A stretch of DNA of 59,277 bases from positions 1-59,277 of the forward strand of contig JALFCW010000017.1 in the NCBI GenBank assembly GCA_022771625.1. The letters are read 5' to 3'. Below are positions 45,417 through 52,546 of the stretch, piece by piece; position 1 is the stretch's first letter; each line of letters opens with the position of its first letter. The notes beneath the pieces were generated by a model. It saw only the letters and a program-made list of their open reading frames with translations. It did not search any database and was not told the DNA's origin. This DNA is from Prevotella sp. (GTDB taxonomy: Bacteria > Bacteroidota > Bacteroidia > Bacteroidales > Bacteroidaceae). The position numbers were made by a program, and so were the translations under genes.

Positions 45417-45953
45417 ATGAGAAAGCTAAGGACTATAGAGATGAATCGTCTGTCGGTGGAGCAATTCAAGGAAGCCGACAAGCTGCCCCTTGTTGTGGTG
45501 CTCGACGATGTGCGATCGATGTATAATGTGGGAAGTGTATTCCGCACCGGCGATGCCTTCCGCATCGAGGCGGTGTATATGTGTGGTATTAGTGCCACAC
45601 CTCCATCCACCGAGATTCACAAGACTGCCCTTGGAGCCGAGGACAGTGTGGAGTGGTGTTATTTCCCGTCGGCTGTTGAGGCTGTCGAGCATCTACACAG
45701 TGAGGGTTACGAGGTATATGCTGTTGAGCAGGCTGAGGGCAGCACTAAGTTGCATGAGTTTTCGCCTGCCTACAATAAGCGTTATGCCGTAGTGATGGGC
45801 AACGAGGTAAAGGGTGTTCATCAGGAGGTGATTGACCTGTGCGACGGTTGCTTGGAGATACCCCAGTTTGGCACCAAACATTCTATGAATGTAAGTGTGA
45901 CTACAGGCATTATCATTTATTCATTTGCCCACAAATTACTGCTACAACAATGA
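45417..45953 (+). CDS. TrmH/SpoU family RNA 2'-O-methyltransferase
   Basis: 178-residue SPOUT methyltransferase. Motif 1 is VVLDDVRSMYNVGSVFRTGDAF (given here as VVLDDVRSMYNVGSVFRT, about 26-43), motif 2 is YAVVMGNEVKGV near 119-130, and motif 3 is LEIPQFGTKHSMNVSVTTGI-type (LEIPQFGTKHSMNVSV, about 145-160), where the AdoMet knot forms. The target (tRNA Gm18 or rRNA) cannot be told. The N-terminus MRKLRTIEMNRLSVEQFKEA matches relatives and supports ATG 45417. An upstream TTG in the same frame is inside the promoter and is rejected. It is the first gene to the right of the origin candidate and is oriented away from it. Confidence 0.9.
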   Translation: MRKLRTIEMNRLSVEQFKEADKLPLVVVLDDVRSMYNVGSVFRTGDAFRIEAVYMCGISATPPSTEIHKTALGAEDSVEWCYFPSAVEAVEHLHSEGYEVYAVEQAEGSTKLHEFSPAYNKRYAVVMGNEVKGVHQEVIDLCDGCLEIPQFGTKHSMNVSVTTGIIIYSFAHKLLLQQ

Positions 45954-46022
45954 CATTTTGTGTTATTGTTGGTTAAAAACGAGGGTATTCAACAAATTTT
46001 AAACTTTGAATAACAAAAACAC

Positions 46023-46053
46023 TTGTATTAATAAAATTAAGTGTTTATCTTTG
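46023..46053 (+). promoter_or_regulatory. Bacteroidetes-type promoter for the putative small RNA
   Basis: TATCTTTG at 46046-46053 with TTG at 46023-46025, spacer 20 bases. No coding frame follows before the terminator at 46096-46140. Confidence 0.65.
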
Positions 46054-46059
46054 CACTGA

Positions 46060-46140
46060 AAAATTCGTTAAGTAATAGTTTATTTGTTAATTGGTGTGCA
46101 GGCTAAGGACAGCGGTCTCTATGCCTGCACTTTTCTTTTT
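46060..46140 (+). ncRNA. Putative small RNA of about 80 bases
   Basis: A consensus promoter ends at 46053 and a strong intrinsic terminator ends at 46140, and no start codon with a sensible frame lies between. The expected transcript is an AT-rich single-stranded 5' part of about 35 bases followed by a long GC-rich hairpin. It does not resemble a riboswitch or 6S RNA that I know. Alternatives: a leader cut short before the GH5 gene, which however has its own promoter at 46185-46213, or simply the trmH terminator with a chance promoter match. Confidence 0.45.
46096..46140 (+). terminator. Intrinsic terminator
   Basis: 8-bp GC-rich stem (46096-46103 with 46123-46130), a 19-base loop that can form a small inner GAC/GTC pairing, then TTTTCTTTTT at 46131-46140. 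Confidence 0.75.
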
Positions 46141-46184
46141 GTATTTTTGGCATAATATCACGCAAAATAAATAAGATAGTATCA

Positions 46185-46213
46185 TTGTAATTGGAAAAAA
46201 CTCATTATCTTTG
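46185..46213 (+). promoter_or_regulatory. Bacteroidetes-type promoter for the GH5 mannanase gene
   Basis: TATCTTTG at 46206-46213 with TTG at 46185-46187, spacer 18 bases. The first in-frame ATG is at 46229 and the next at 46241, so the leader is short. Confidence 0.65.
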
Positions 46214-46228
46214 CACCCAAAAACAATA

Positions 46229-47524
46229 ATGATCAAAACAATGAGAAAAACCATTTTACTATTTATTATGACCGTGTTATGCTTGAATATCACTGCACAG
46301 TCGGATTTTGTGAAAGTCGTTGACGGACATTTCGTCAAGGACGGTAAACCTTATTATTATGTAGGAACAAACTTTTGGTATGGAGCTATATTAGGTTCGG
46401 AAGGTTCTGGAGGTAATCGTGAGCGCCTTTGTCGCGAACTCGACAATATGAAGGCAATGGGTATCGACAACCTTAGAATACTCGTAGGTTCTGACGGTGA
46501 AAGAGGAGTAAAGACCAAGGTGGAACCCACTCTTCAGGTGGCTCCTGGTGTATATAATGACACTATCCTTGCCGGTCTCGACTATCTGTTGATGGAGATG
46601 GGCAAGAGACAGATGGTGGCTGTGCTATATCTCAACAACTCATGGGAATGGAGTGGTGGATATGGATTCTATCTGCAGCATGCCGGCGAGGGAATAGCTC
46701 CGCGTCCAAATGAAGACGGTTATCCGGCATTTATGAACTTCGTTAGAAAATATGCCACATGCGAGAAGGCCCATAAGCTGTTCTATGACTATGTGAAGTT
46801 TATAATATCCCGTACCAACAGATATACTGGAAAGAAATATGTGGATGACCCTGCCATTATGTCGTGGCAGATAGGTAATGAACCGCGAGCATTCGGAAAG
46901 GAAGAACTCAAACCATTTGCCAAATGGCTTGCAAAGACATCAAAGTTGATACGCAAACTCGACAATAATCACCTTATATCTATAGGTAGCGAAGGTGCAT
47001 GGGGATGCGAGGGTGACTATGAGACATACGAGAAGATATGCAGCGACAAAAATGTTGATTACTGCAACATCCATATATGGCCATACAACTGGAGTTGGGC
47101 AAAGCCAGACCGTCTTGTTGAGGATTTGTCAGCAGCATGCGACAGTACAAAGGATTATATCGACCGCCATATTGAAATATGCGACCGTCTTAACAAACCA
47201 TTGGTGATGGAGGAATTTGGTTATCCTCGCGACGGATTTAAGTTTGACAAGCAGACATCAACAGTGGGTCGCGACGGATATTATAAGTTTGTATTCTCGC
47301 AGGTGGCAGACAATGCCGAAAAGGGTGGAAAGTTTGCTGGATGTAATTTCTGGGGATGGGGTGGCGATGCCAATCCTCAACACGAGCAATGGTTGCCAGG
47401 AGATGACTATACTGGCGATCCGGCACAGGAAGCACAGGGACTTAACTCTGTCTTCTCTTCCGACAAGTCAACACTTGAGGTTGTACGCAGTCAAGTGGAG
47501 AGAATGAACAAATTAAGAAAATAA
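46229..47524 (+). CDS. Secreted GH5 beta-mannanase (GH5_7-like)
   Basis: About 431 residues with a signal peptide (TILLFIMTVLCLNITA, then Gln at mature position 1). Clan A TIM barrel: the N-terminus VVDGHFVKDGKPYYYVGTNFWYG (VKDGKPYYYVGTNFW, near 20-34) is typical of subfamily 7 mannanases. The acid/base Glu is in WQIGNEPRAF near 215, and the nucleophile Glu is in MEEFGYPRDG near 330. FWGWGG near 378 and NIHIWPYNW near 280 line the subsites. Expected reaction: endo-hydrolysis of beta-1,4-mannan or galactomannan. ATG 46229 or 46241 are both possible. It stands alone between its own promoter and a long terminator, with no SusC/D pair next to it. Confidence 0.88.
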   Translation: MIKTMRKTILLFIMTVLCLNITAQSDFVKVVDGHFVKDGKPYYYVGTNFWYGAILGSEGSGGNRERLCRELDNMKAMGIDNLRILVGSDGERGVKTKVEPTLQVAPGVYNDTILAGLDYLLMEMGKRQMVAVLYLNNSWEWSGGYGFYLQHAGEGIAPRPNEDGYPAFMNFVRKYATCEKAHKLFYDYVKFIISRTNRYTGKKYVDDPAIMSWQIGNEPRAFGKEELKPFAKWLAKTSKLIRKLDNNHLISIGSEGAWGCEGDYETYEKICSDKNVDYCNIHIWPYNWSWAKPDRLVEDLSAACDSTKDYIDRHIEICDRLNKPLVMEEFGYPRDGFKFDKQTSTVGRDGYYKFVFSQVADNAEKGGKFAGCNFWGWGGDANPQHEQWLPGDDYTGDPAQEAQGLNSVFSSDKSTLEVVRSQVERMNKLRK

Positions 47525-47530
47525 AAAAAC

Positions 47531-47568
47531 AAGAAGCCCGATTATTATGTTCAATAATCGGGTTTCTT
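47531..47568. terminator. Long bidirectional terminator hairpin
   Basis: 16-bp stem with one G-U pair (47531-47546 with 47553-47568) and a 6-base loop, with an A-run before it. It separates the GH5 gene from the end of the minus-strand PCMD gene at 47572. Confidence 0.85.
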
Positions 47569-47571
47569 ATA

Positions 47572-48537
47572 TTAATACACGAGTCCTACATTATCAATCC
47601 AGAATGTATTGCCAGGACTGCCGATATATGCGCCTCCGTGACTTGAGCAGAACTGCAGAATGATGTGCGTGGGTGTTTCGTTGTCAGATGCCCATCCCGT
47701 TTCCTTTATGGGCACATTCACTCCCTTACTGTTCCTTGCATAGTCGCACGAGCGTAATCCCATCAGCGAAGGCTTATATCCGGCTTGCGAACGGATGTCA
47801 CCATACATTATTTTATATGTGGCACCGTTTACCCATCCTGATGATGACTTGTCGTAGGTGATAACCACCGTACCCACTCTCTTGGCTGTGATATTGCCTT
47901 GGGCATCCTCATGCCTCTTCTGCAAAAATAACACAGTCATTGCCATATCCTTGCCACTGACAGTCTTACCGCTGCTGAATCCGTTCTGCTTTATTCTGTT
48001 GGCTTCTCCGCTCAGTTGCACGCGATAATCATATCTCAGAGCTTTCGGACGTTTGGTGAATGGTATGCCCCAGTTAGCAGCCGCAATACCCTCTTTGGTG
48101 CCGGTGATAGGTTCTTTCATATCGCCGAGATAGATAGATCCGGCAGCCAACACTTTGATGTTGATAAGTCCCAACACCTTCACCTTTTCGATATGGGTAA
48201 CTAATTTGGCACAATAACCATTGCCACGCTTATCACGGTAAACACTGTTGTTGGTTTTCGTTATGCCCGACACCTTGGCATACACATTAGAGGTGGCCCA
48301 TGGTGAACCGCCCTTATTGGTATATGCCACATTGCCGTTGATATGTTGTGTGGGTCCTATCTCATAAAGAGTCTTGGTGTCTCCACCGATGATACCCGAT
48401 TCCTTGATGCTACGGGTAATCCATTGGTTGAAGTCACCATACTTGAATGGGACGAAAGTCCCTTCGATATTCTCTGCATCGGCATTGATGCTAAAGTGGC
48501 ATAATGCGGAAACCAACAACAATTTACTGATATTCAT
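47572..48537 (-). CDS. Secreted PCMD (putative carbohydrate metabolism domain) protein
   Basis: 321 residues with a signal peptide (MNISKLLLVSALCHFSINADA). The mature part opens FVPFKYGDFNQWITRSIKES and contains AAGSIYLGDMKEP, GIPFTKRPKALRYDYRVQ, then a final TFWIDNVGLVY. These are the pattern of PCMD, a beta-sandwich found in Bacteroidetes surface and outer-membrane proteins near glycan genes, with no known enzyme activity. The Cys pair CAKL and CSSHGG may form a disulfide. It follows the FKBP gene after 3 bases, so it is the last gene of the FKBP run and its folding may depend on those isomerases. Confidence 0.78.
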   Translation of the reverse strand: MNISKLLLVSALCHFSINADAENIEGTFVPFKYGDFNQWITRSIKESGIIGGDTKTLYEIGPTQHINGNVAYTNKGGSPWATSNVYAKVSGITKTNNSVYRDKRGNGYCAKLVTHIEKVKVLGLINIKVLAAGSIYLGDMKEPITGTKEGIAAANWGIPFTKRPKALRYDYRVQLSGEANRIKQNGFSSGKTVSGKDMAMTVLFLQKRHEDAQGNITAKRVGTVVITYDKSSSGWVNGATYKIMYGDIRSQAGYKPSLMGLRSCDYARNSKGVNVPIKETGWASDNETPTHIILQFCSSHGGAYIGSPGNTFWIDNVGLVY

Positions 48538-48540
48538 TTT

Positions 48541-49539
48541 TTACTTTCTTTTAGGCATTACCTTCTTTTTCGAAGTCACAGTCTTCTTTATAGTCTTCTG
48601 TGTATTTTCCTTCTTCTCTTCAGCCTTTTTCTCGCCATTGTTAATACCGACAAGTTCCACGGTGAAGATAAGCGCACTATAAGGTTTGATGCTGCCAGTA
48701 TTGCGATCGCCGTAAGCTAATTCGTAGGGGATATACAACTCCCACTTGCTGCCCACAGGCATCATGGTGAGAGCCTCTGTCCATCCCTTGATAACCTGTG
48801 ACGGTTTGAATTCGGCTGGTTTGTCGCCATGCTTTTTAGAAGCGTCGAACACAGTGCCGTCGATAAGTCGGCCTTCATAGTTGACAAGCACCTTGTCGGT
48901 AGCCTTAGGCACTTCGCCATTTCCTTTTACGAGCTCTTTATATTGGAGTCCTGAGGGCAATGTGATTACACTGTCCTTTTTGGCGTTCTCGGCAAGGAAA
49001 GCTTTTCCAGCCTCACGGTTTGGTCCATAGAGTTTTTCCTCCTTGGCCTTCTTTGCGGCATCAAATTTCAGTTTGAACATCTCAGATGCTCTCTTTGTGT
49101 CATATACAGCAGTGTTGCTTGTCAGACCGTCAACAAATCCGCGATAAGCGATGGCATCGATAATTGAGTCGGGAGCATCTTTCAGTTCGCTCTTCATTCT
49201 TCCGAGCATCTGTTCCTTCATTCTGTTGGCAATCTCCATACCCGTTACATAGGCCTTCATCTCGGGATTGTCGCCAGAATTGGCAACAGTTTCAAATCCC
49301 TCAATAAACTTTGCCATATATGCAGTATCAACACCACTTTGTTTGAGATAGGGGATGAGTCCGTCGGTAAGCATCATACCAGCAGCATAACTGAGTGTGT
49401 CGGATGATGACGACAGTTCGAGAGGCTTAACAGTCTCCACTTCGGCAACCTTCTTTGCTTCCTTTTTCTTCTTAGCGTCTGCCGTATTCAAAAGAGCACC
49501 CGCCATTACGGCGAGTGCTATAATCAATGTTTTTTTCAT
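48541..49539 (-). CDS. Periplasmic FKBP-type peptidyl-prolyl isomerase with basic C-terminal tail
   Basis: 332 residues with a signal peptide (ALLNTADA, about residue 22). A helical N-terminal dimerisation domain covers about 45-190 (DTLSYAAGMMLTDGLIPYL), as in FkpA/Mip. The FKBP domain is at about 190-300: TLPSGLQYKELVKGNG, VLVNYEGRLIDGTVFDASK, VIKGWTEALTMMPVGSKWEL, YIPYELAYGD and SALIFTVELVGI. The tail after 300 is Lys-rich (KKAEEKKENTQKTIKK, then KKKVMPKRK), unlike its two paralogues. It is the third FKBP gene in transcription order, 10 bases after the lipoprotein FKBP. Confidence 0.92.
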   Translation of the reverse strand: MKKTLIIALAVMAGALLNTADAKKKKEAKKVAEVETVKPLELSSSSDTLSYAAGMMLTDGLIPYLKQSGVDTAYMAKFIEGFETVANSGDNPEMKAYVTGMEIANRMKEQMLGRMKSELKDAPDSIIDAIAYRGFVDGLTSNTAVYDTKRASEMFKLKFDAAKKAKEEKLYGPNREAGKAFLAENAKKDSVITLPSGLQYKELVKGNGEVPKATDKVLVNYEGRLIDGTVFDASKKHGDKPAEFKPSQVIKGWTEALTMMPVGSKWELYIPYELAYGDRNTGSIKPYSALIFTVELVGINNGEKKAEEKKENTQKTIKKTVTSKKKVMPKRK

Positions 49540-49549
49540 TTTCTATAAA

Positions 49550-50422
49550 TTATTTCTCGATACCCAAAAGTTCGATTTTGAAGATAAGTACAGAGAAAGG
49601 CTTGATGTCGCCCTGCTCGCGCTCACCGTAAGCAAGATTCTGAGGAATGTAAACTTCCCATACCGAACCAACAGGCATGTGAACCATAGCGTCGGTCCAA
49701 CCCTTGATGGTTTGGTTGCAACGCAGTGTCAGAGGCTGGTTGCGCTTGTATGAGCTGTCGAATACCTTGCCATCGATGGTGCGGCCCTCATAGTTGACCT
49801 TAACCTTAGATGTGTCGGCAGGGATAGCGCCAGAGCCCTCTTTGATAACCTTGTACTGCACACCGCTTGGCAGAGTCTTCACGCCTTCCTTCTTGGCGTT
49901 TTCTGCCAAGAACTTTTCACCCTTCTCCTTGTTGGGGCCATACTGCTTCATCATCTGCTCAGCCTTCATCTGCTGCATCTTTGTCTGAGCTGTTTGTCCA
50001 GCCTGCTCAACTGTCATGAGTCCGTTCTTGCCAGTTACTCCTGACACGAATCCAGCCATGAAGTTCTTCAATGAGATAGTCTTGGTAGAGTCGTTACCAA
50101 ACACCTCACGGTTGATGTTCTTCATCATGATGTTGCTGATCTGCTGACCAATCTGGATACCAGCATAATAAGCAGCCTTCTTCTTGTCGTCACCAGCGTT
50201 TGCACCCTCGTTAAGACCCTTGATGAATTCCTTCATGTAGGTGGTATCCACGTCCATACGTTCTACGAGATACTCCTTCAGACCCTGTGTCTGAGCCATA
50301 CCAATAGCATAGCTAAGTGTGTCAACATCGCTCTTAAGGTTAGCCTTAGGAGTTGACTTGCCGCAGCTGACCATACCAGCTGCTACAATGGCCAAAGCGG
50401 CCATAAATGAAAACTTCTTCAT
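49550..50422 (-). CDS. FKBP-type peptidyl-prolyl isomerase, lipoprotein
   Basis: 290 residues. The signal ends GMVSC (Cys near 20), a lipobox, so it is anchored to a membrane in the periplasm. The N-terminal helical domain has DTLSYAIGMAQTQGLKEYL and the FKBP core has TLPSGVQYKVIKEGSG, VKVNYEGRTIDGKVFDSSYK, TIKGWTDAMVHMPVGSVWEV, YIPQNLAYGE and SVLIFKIELLGI. It is clearly paralogous to the genes on both sides (same domain order, many identical blocks). Middle gene of the three-FKBP run, 66 bases after the cytoplasmic-type copy, with an AT-rich spacer full of TTTCAAT repeats. Confidence 0.92.
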   Translation of the reverse strand: MKKFSFMAALAIVAAGMVSCGKSTPKANLKSDVDTLSYAIGMAQTQGLKEYLVERMDVDTTYMKEFIKGLNEGANAGDDKKKAAYYAGIQIGQQISNIMMKNINREVFGNDSTKTISLKNFMAGFVSGVTGKNGLMTVEQAGQTAQTKMQQMKAEQMMKQYGPNKEKGEKFLAENAKKEGVKTLPSGVQYKVIKEGSGAIPADTSKVKVNYEGRTIDGKVFDSSYKRNQPLTLRCNQTIKGWTDAMVHMPVGSVWEVYIPQNLAYGEREQGDIKPFSVLIFKIELLGIEK

Positions 50423-50488
50423 TTCAATTTAATTATTAAATATTTCAATTCTTCAATCTTTCAATTTTTTAATCTTTCAATCTTCTGT

Positions 50489-51094
50489 TTACTTAACTTC
50501 GATAAGTTCCACGTCGAAGATAAGAGCTGAGAAGGGAGGAATACTCTGTCCGGCACCACTTTCGCCATATCCCAAGAGATAGGGGATGAAAAAACGATAC
50601 TTTGCACCCTCCTGCATGAGTTGCAAACCCTCTGTCCATCCAGCAATAACTTGCTGCAGACCGAATGTAGCCGGTTCGCCGCGCTGAATACTGCTGTCGA
50701 ACATAGTGCCGTCGATAAGCATACCCTCATAGTGGCACACCACACTGTCGGTTGCCTTGGGCTTGCGTCCGTTGCCCTCCTTGAGCACCTGGTATTGCAG
50801 TCCGCTGGGCAGAGTGACAACACCCTCTTTCTTGGCATTCTCAGCCAGATATTTCTCACCGGCTTCCTTTGCTTCCTTACCTTTTTCAGCCAGTTCGGCT
50901 CTCATCTTCTCTTCCTGTTTCTGGAAATAATCGTTTACGATAGTTTGCGCCTCACGGTTGGTCACTTTCAGGTCATTACCCTCGATGACGTCGCGGATAG
51001 CCATTGCGAAGTCGTCGATGTTCATGTCTTTGGCACCCATCTGTGCCAACTGTCGGCCAATGCCCAAACCAAGGGCGTAGCTAAGTTTATCCAT
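50489..51094 (-). CDS. FKBP-type peptidyl-prolyl isomerase without signal peptide (FklB-like)
   Basis: About 201 residues from the ATG at 51094. The frame is open 39 codons further upstream, but the family N-terminus MDKLSYALGLGIGRQL begins here and the promoter element at 51168-51161 lies inside the extension. Helical N-domain to about 90, then TLPSGLQYQVLKEGNG, VVCHYEGMLIDGTMFDSSI, VIAGWTEGLQLMQEGAKYRF and SALIFDVELIEV. It lacks an export signal, so it should be cytoplasmic, unlike the next two genes. It is first in the run of three isomerases. Confidence 0.9.
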   Translation of the reverse strand: MDKLSYALGLGIGRQLAQMGAKDMNIDDFAMAIRDVIEGNDLKVTNREAQTIVNDYFQKQEEKMRAELAEKGKEAKEAGEKYLAENAKKEGVVTLPSGLQYQVLKEGNGRKPKATDSVVCHYEGMLIDGTMFDSSIQRGEPATFGLQQVIAGWTEGLQLMQEGAKYRFFIPYLLGYGESGAGQSIPPFSALIFDVELIEVK

Positions 51095-51160
51095 TCTTTT
51101 TAATGTGTTAAAAATTAAAATTTTTACCCTCTTTGGGGCAATTATTATTAATAAATCGTG

Positions 51161-51168
51161 CAAAGTTA
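51161..51168 (-). promoter_or_regulatory. -7 element for the FKBP run
   Basis: The minus strand reads TAACTTTG, an exact -7 consensus, 66 bases before the first FKBP start. No clear TTTG was found at the -33 position. It is divergent from the sirtuin promoter at 51212. Confidence 0.6.
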
Positions 51169-51211
51169 CTATTTTTCTTTGATTTAGTGCACATATTTCG
51201 GGAAAAATCAC

Positions 51212-51219
51212 TATTTTTG
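51212..51219 (+). promoter_or_regulatory. -7 element for the sirtuin gene
   Basis: TATTTTTG is an exact TAnnTTTG, 31 bases before the start codon. The -33 region has TTTCG rather than TTTG. Confidence 0.55.
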
Positions 51220-51250
51220 TGCAACTTTAAGAAGAAATAAGGAGTTGAGT

Positions 51251-51952
51251 ATGAAAAAAATCGTTGTTTTAACAGGTGCCGGTATGTCGGCAGAGAGTGG
51301 AATATCTACATTCCGTGATGCTGACGGATTATGGGAGAAATACCCTGTTCAGCAAGTGGCAAGTCATGAGGGATGGGAGGCTGACCCCACCTTAGTGAAT
51401 AACTTTTATAATATGCTTCGAACAAAGTATGCCGGGGTAGAACCCAATGAGGGGCATCGTCTTGTGGCAGAACTTGAGAAGGATTACGACGTTACGGTAG
51501 TTACTCAGAACGTTGACAATCTGCACGAGCGTGCCGGTTCGTCGAAGGTGATCCATCTGCATGGTGAACTGATGAAGATGTGTTCGAGTATCGATCCCGA
51601 CGACGAGCGCTATCATGTGCAGCTCACCCCCGAGAATCCCACAGTTGTTCCGGGTACAAAGGCTGGCGACGGTTCGTTGCTCCGTCCGTTCATCGTTTTC
51701 TTCGGTGAGGCAGTGCCGATGATAGAGCCAGCAGCACGAGAGGCTATGGATGCCGACATATTTATAATAATAGGTACATCGCTCAATGTCTATCCCGCGG
51801 CAGGACTCGTAAGATATGTCAAAGCGGGAGTTCCTGTTTACCTCATCGACCCCAAACCTGTGACCGCTTCTGTATCGGGAGTGAAGCAGATACAAAAAGG
51901 TGCATCTGAGGGTATGAAGGAGCTAATGAAGATACTTTGTCCGTCAAATTGA
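51251..51952 (+). CDS. Sirtuin-type NAD-dependent protein deacylase
   Basis: 233 residues. Sir2 motifs: LTGAGMSAESGISTFRDADGLW (GAGMSAESGISTFRDADG, about 8-25), TQNVDNLHERAG near 97-108 with Asn and Asp, and HLHGE near 116 with the catalytic His. PFIVFFGEAVP, GTSLNVYPAAGL and IDPKP follow in order. Only one Cys lies in the small-domain region, so the usual four-Cys zinc site is absent, as in some bacterial sirtuins. The start at 51251 is backed by AAGGAG at 51239-51244 with a 6-base spacer, a real Shine-Dalgarno that is rare in this genome type. Substrates (acetyl, succinyl or other acyl-lysine) are unknown. Confidence 0.92.
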   Translation: MKKIVVLTGAGMSAESGISTFRDADGLWEKYPVQQVASHEGWEADPTLVNNFYNMLRTKYAGVEPNEGHRLVAELEKDYDVTVVTQNVDNLHERAGSSKVIHLHGELMKMCSSIDPDDERYHVQLTPENPTVVPGTKAGDGSLLRPFIVFFGEAVPMIEPAAREAMDADIFIIIGTSLNVYPAAGLVRYVKAGVPVYLIDPKPVTASVSGVKQIQKGASEGMKELMKILCPSN

Positions 51953-51992
51953 TAGAAAAACAAGGATTTTTGCAATTTTTTGCTCAAAATAC

Positions 51993-52023
51993 TTGTGTAT
52001 ATCAATTATTATGCTTACTTTTG
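51993..52023 (+). promoter_or_regulatory. Bacteroidetes-type promoter for the Lrp/AsnC gene
   Basis: TACTTTTG at 52016-52023 with TTG at 51993-51995, spacer 20 bases. The regulator, the peptidase fusion and the glutaminyl cyclase gene follow in one direction and may share it. Confidence 0.65.
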
Positions 52024-52068
52024 CTGACAATTTGCAAACTATGTGAATAAAATAACAGCAAAATAGTA

Positions 52069-52530
52069 ATGGAAAAGATTGATAATCTTGACAAGAAGAT
52101 ACTTAGTATCCTATCAAAAAACGCCCGTATTCCTTTCAAGGATGTGGCAGCAGAGTGTAATGTATCCCGTGCGGCTATCCATCAGAGAGTTCAACATCTG
52201 ATTGATGCCAATGTCATTATGGGAAGTGGATTTGATGTCAATCCCAAGAGTCTTGGTTATTCCACATGCACATACGTAGGTATAACACTTGAGAAGGGAA
52301 GTATGTACAAGGAAGTGGTAGAGCGTCTGGTTCATATTCCTGAGATTGTGGAGTGTCACTTCACAACAGGACCTTATACTATGCTTGTCAAACTGTATGC
52401 GCGCGATAACGAACAGCTCATGTCGCTGCTCAACCACCAGTTGCAAAGTATTCCCGGTGTTGTGGCTACTGAGACGTTGATATCTCTCGAACAGAGTATC
52501 AAGAGGGAGATACCGGTGCACGTGGATTAA
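52069..52530 (+). CDS. Lrp/AsnC family transcriptional regulator
   Basis: 153 residues. The N-terminal winged HTH is DKKILSILSKNARIPFKDVAA followed by VSRAAIHQRVQHLIDANVI (in two parts, about 8-52). The C-terminal RAM ligand-binding domain is at about 65-150, with TYVGITLEKGSMYKEVVERL, HFTTGPYTMLVKLYARDNEQL-type sequence (TTGPYTMLVKLYARDN) and VATETLISLEQSIKREIP. Such regulators form octamers and respond to amino acids. The next gene, a peptidase fusion, starts 16 bases after its stop, so local control of peptide or amino-acid use is likely. That link is inference. Confidence 0.93.
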   Translation: MEKIDNLDKKILSILSKNARIPFKDVAAECNVSRAAIHQRVQHLIDANVIMGSGFDVNPKSLGYSTCTYVGITLEKGSMYKEVVERLVHIPEIVECHFTTGPYTMLVKLYARDNEQLMSLLNHQLQSIPGVVATETLISLEQSIKREIPVHVD

Positions 52531-52546
52531 AAATGAAGGGTGAAGA

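Noticed and set aside
50440..50488. TTTCAAT-type repeats between two FKBP genes
   Set aside because: Short low-complexity AT-rich spacer with irregular spacing. No structural or regulatory meaning could be supported.
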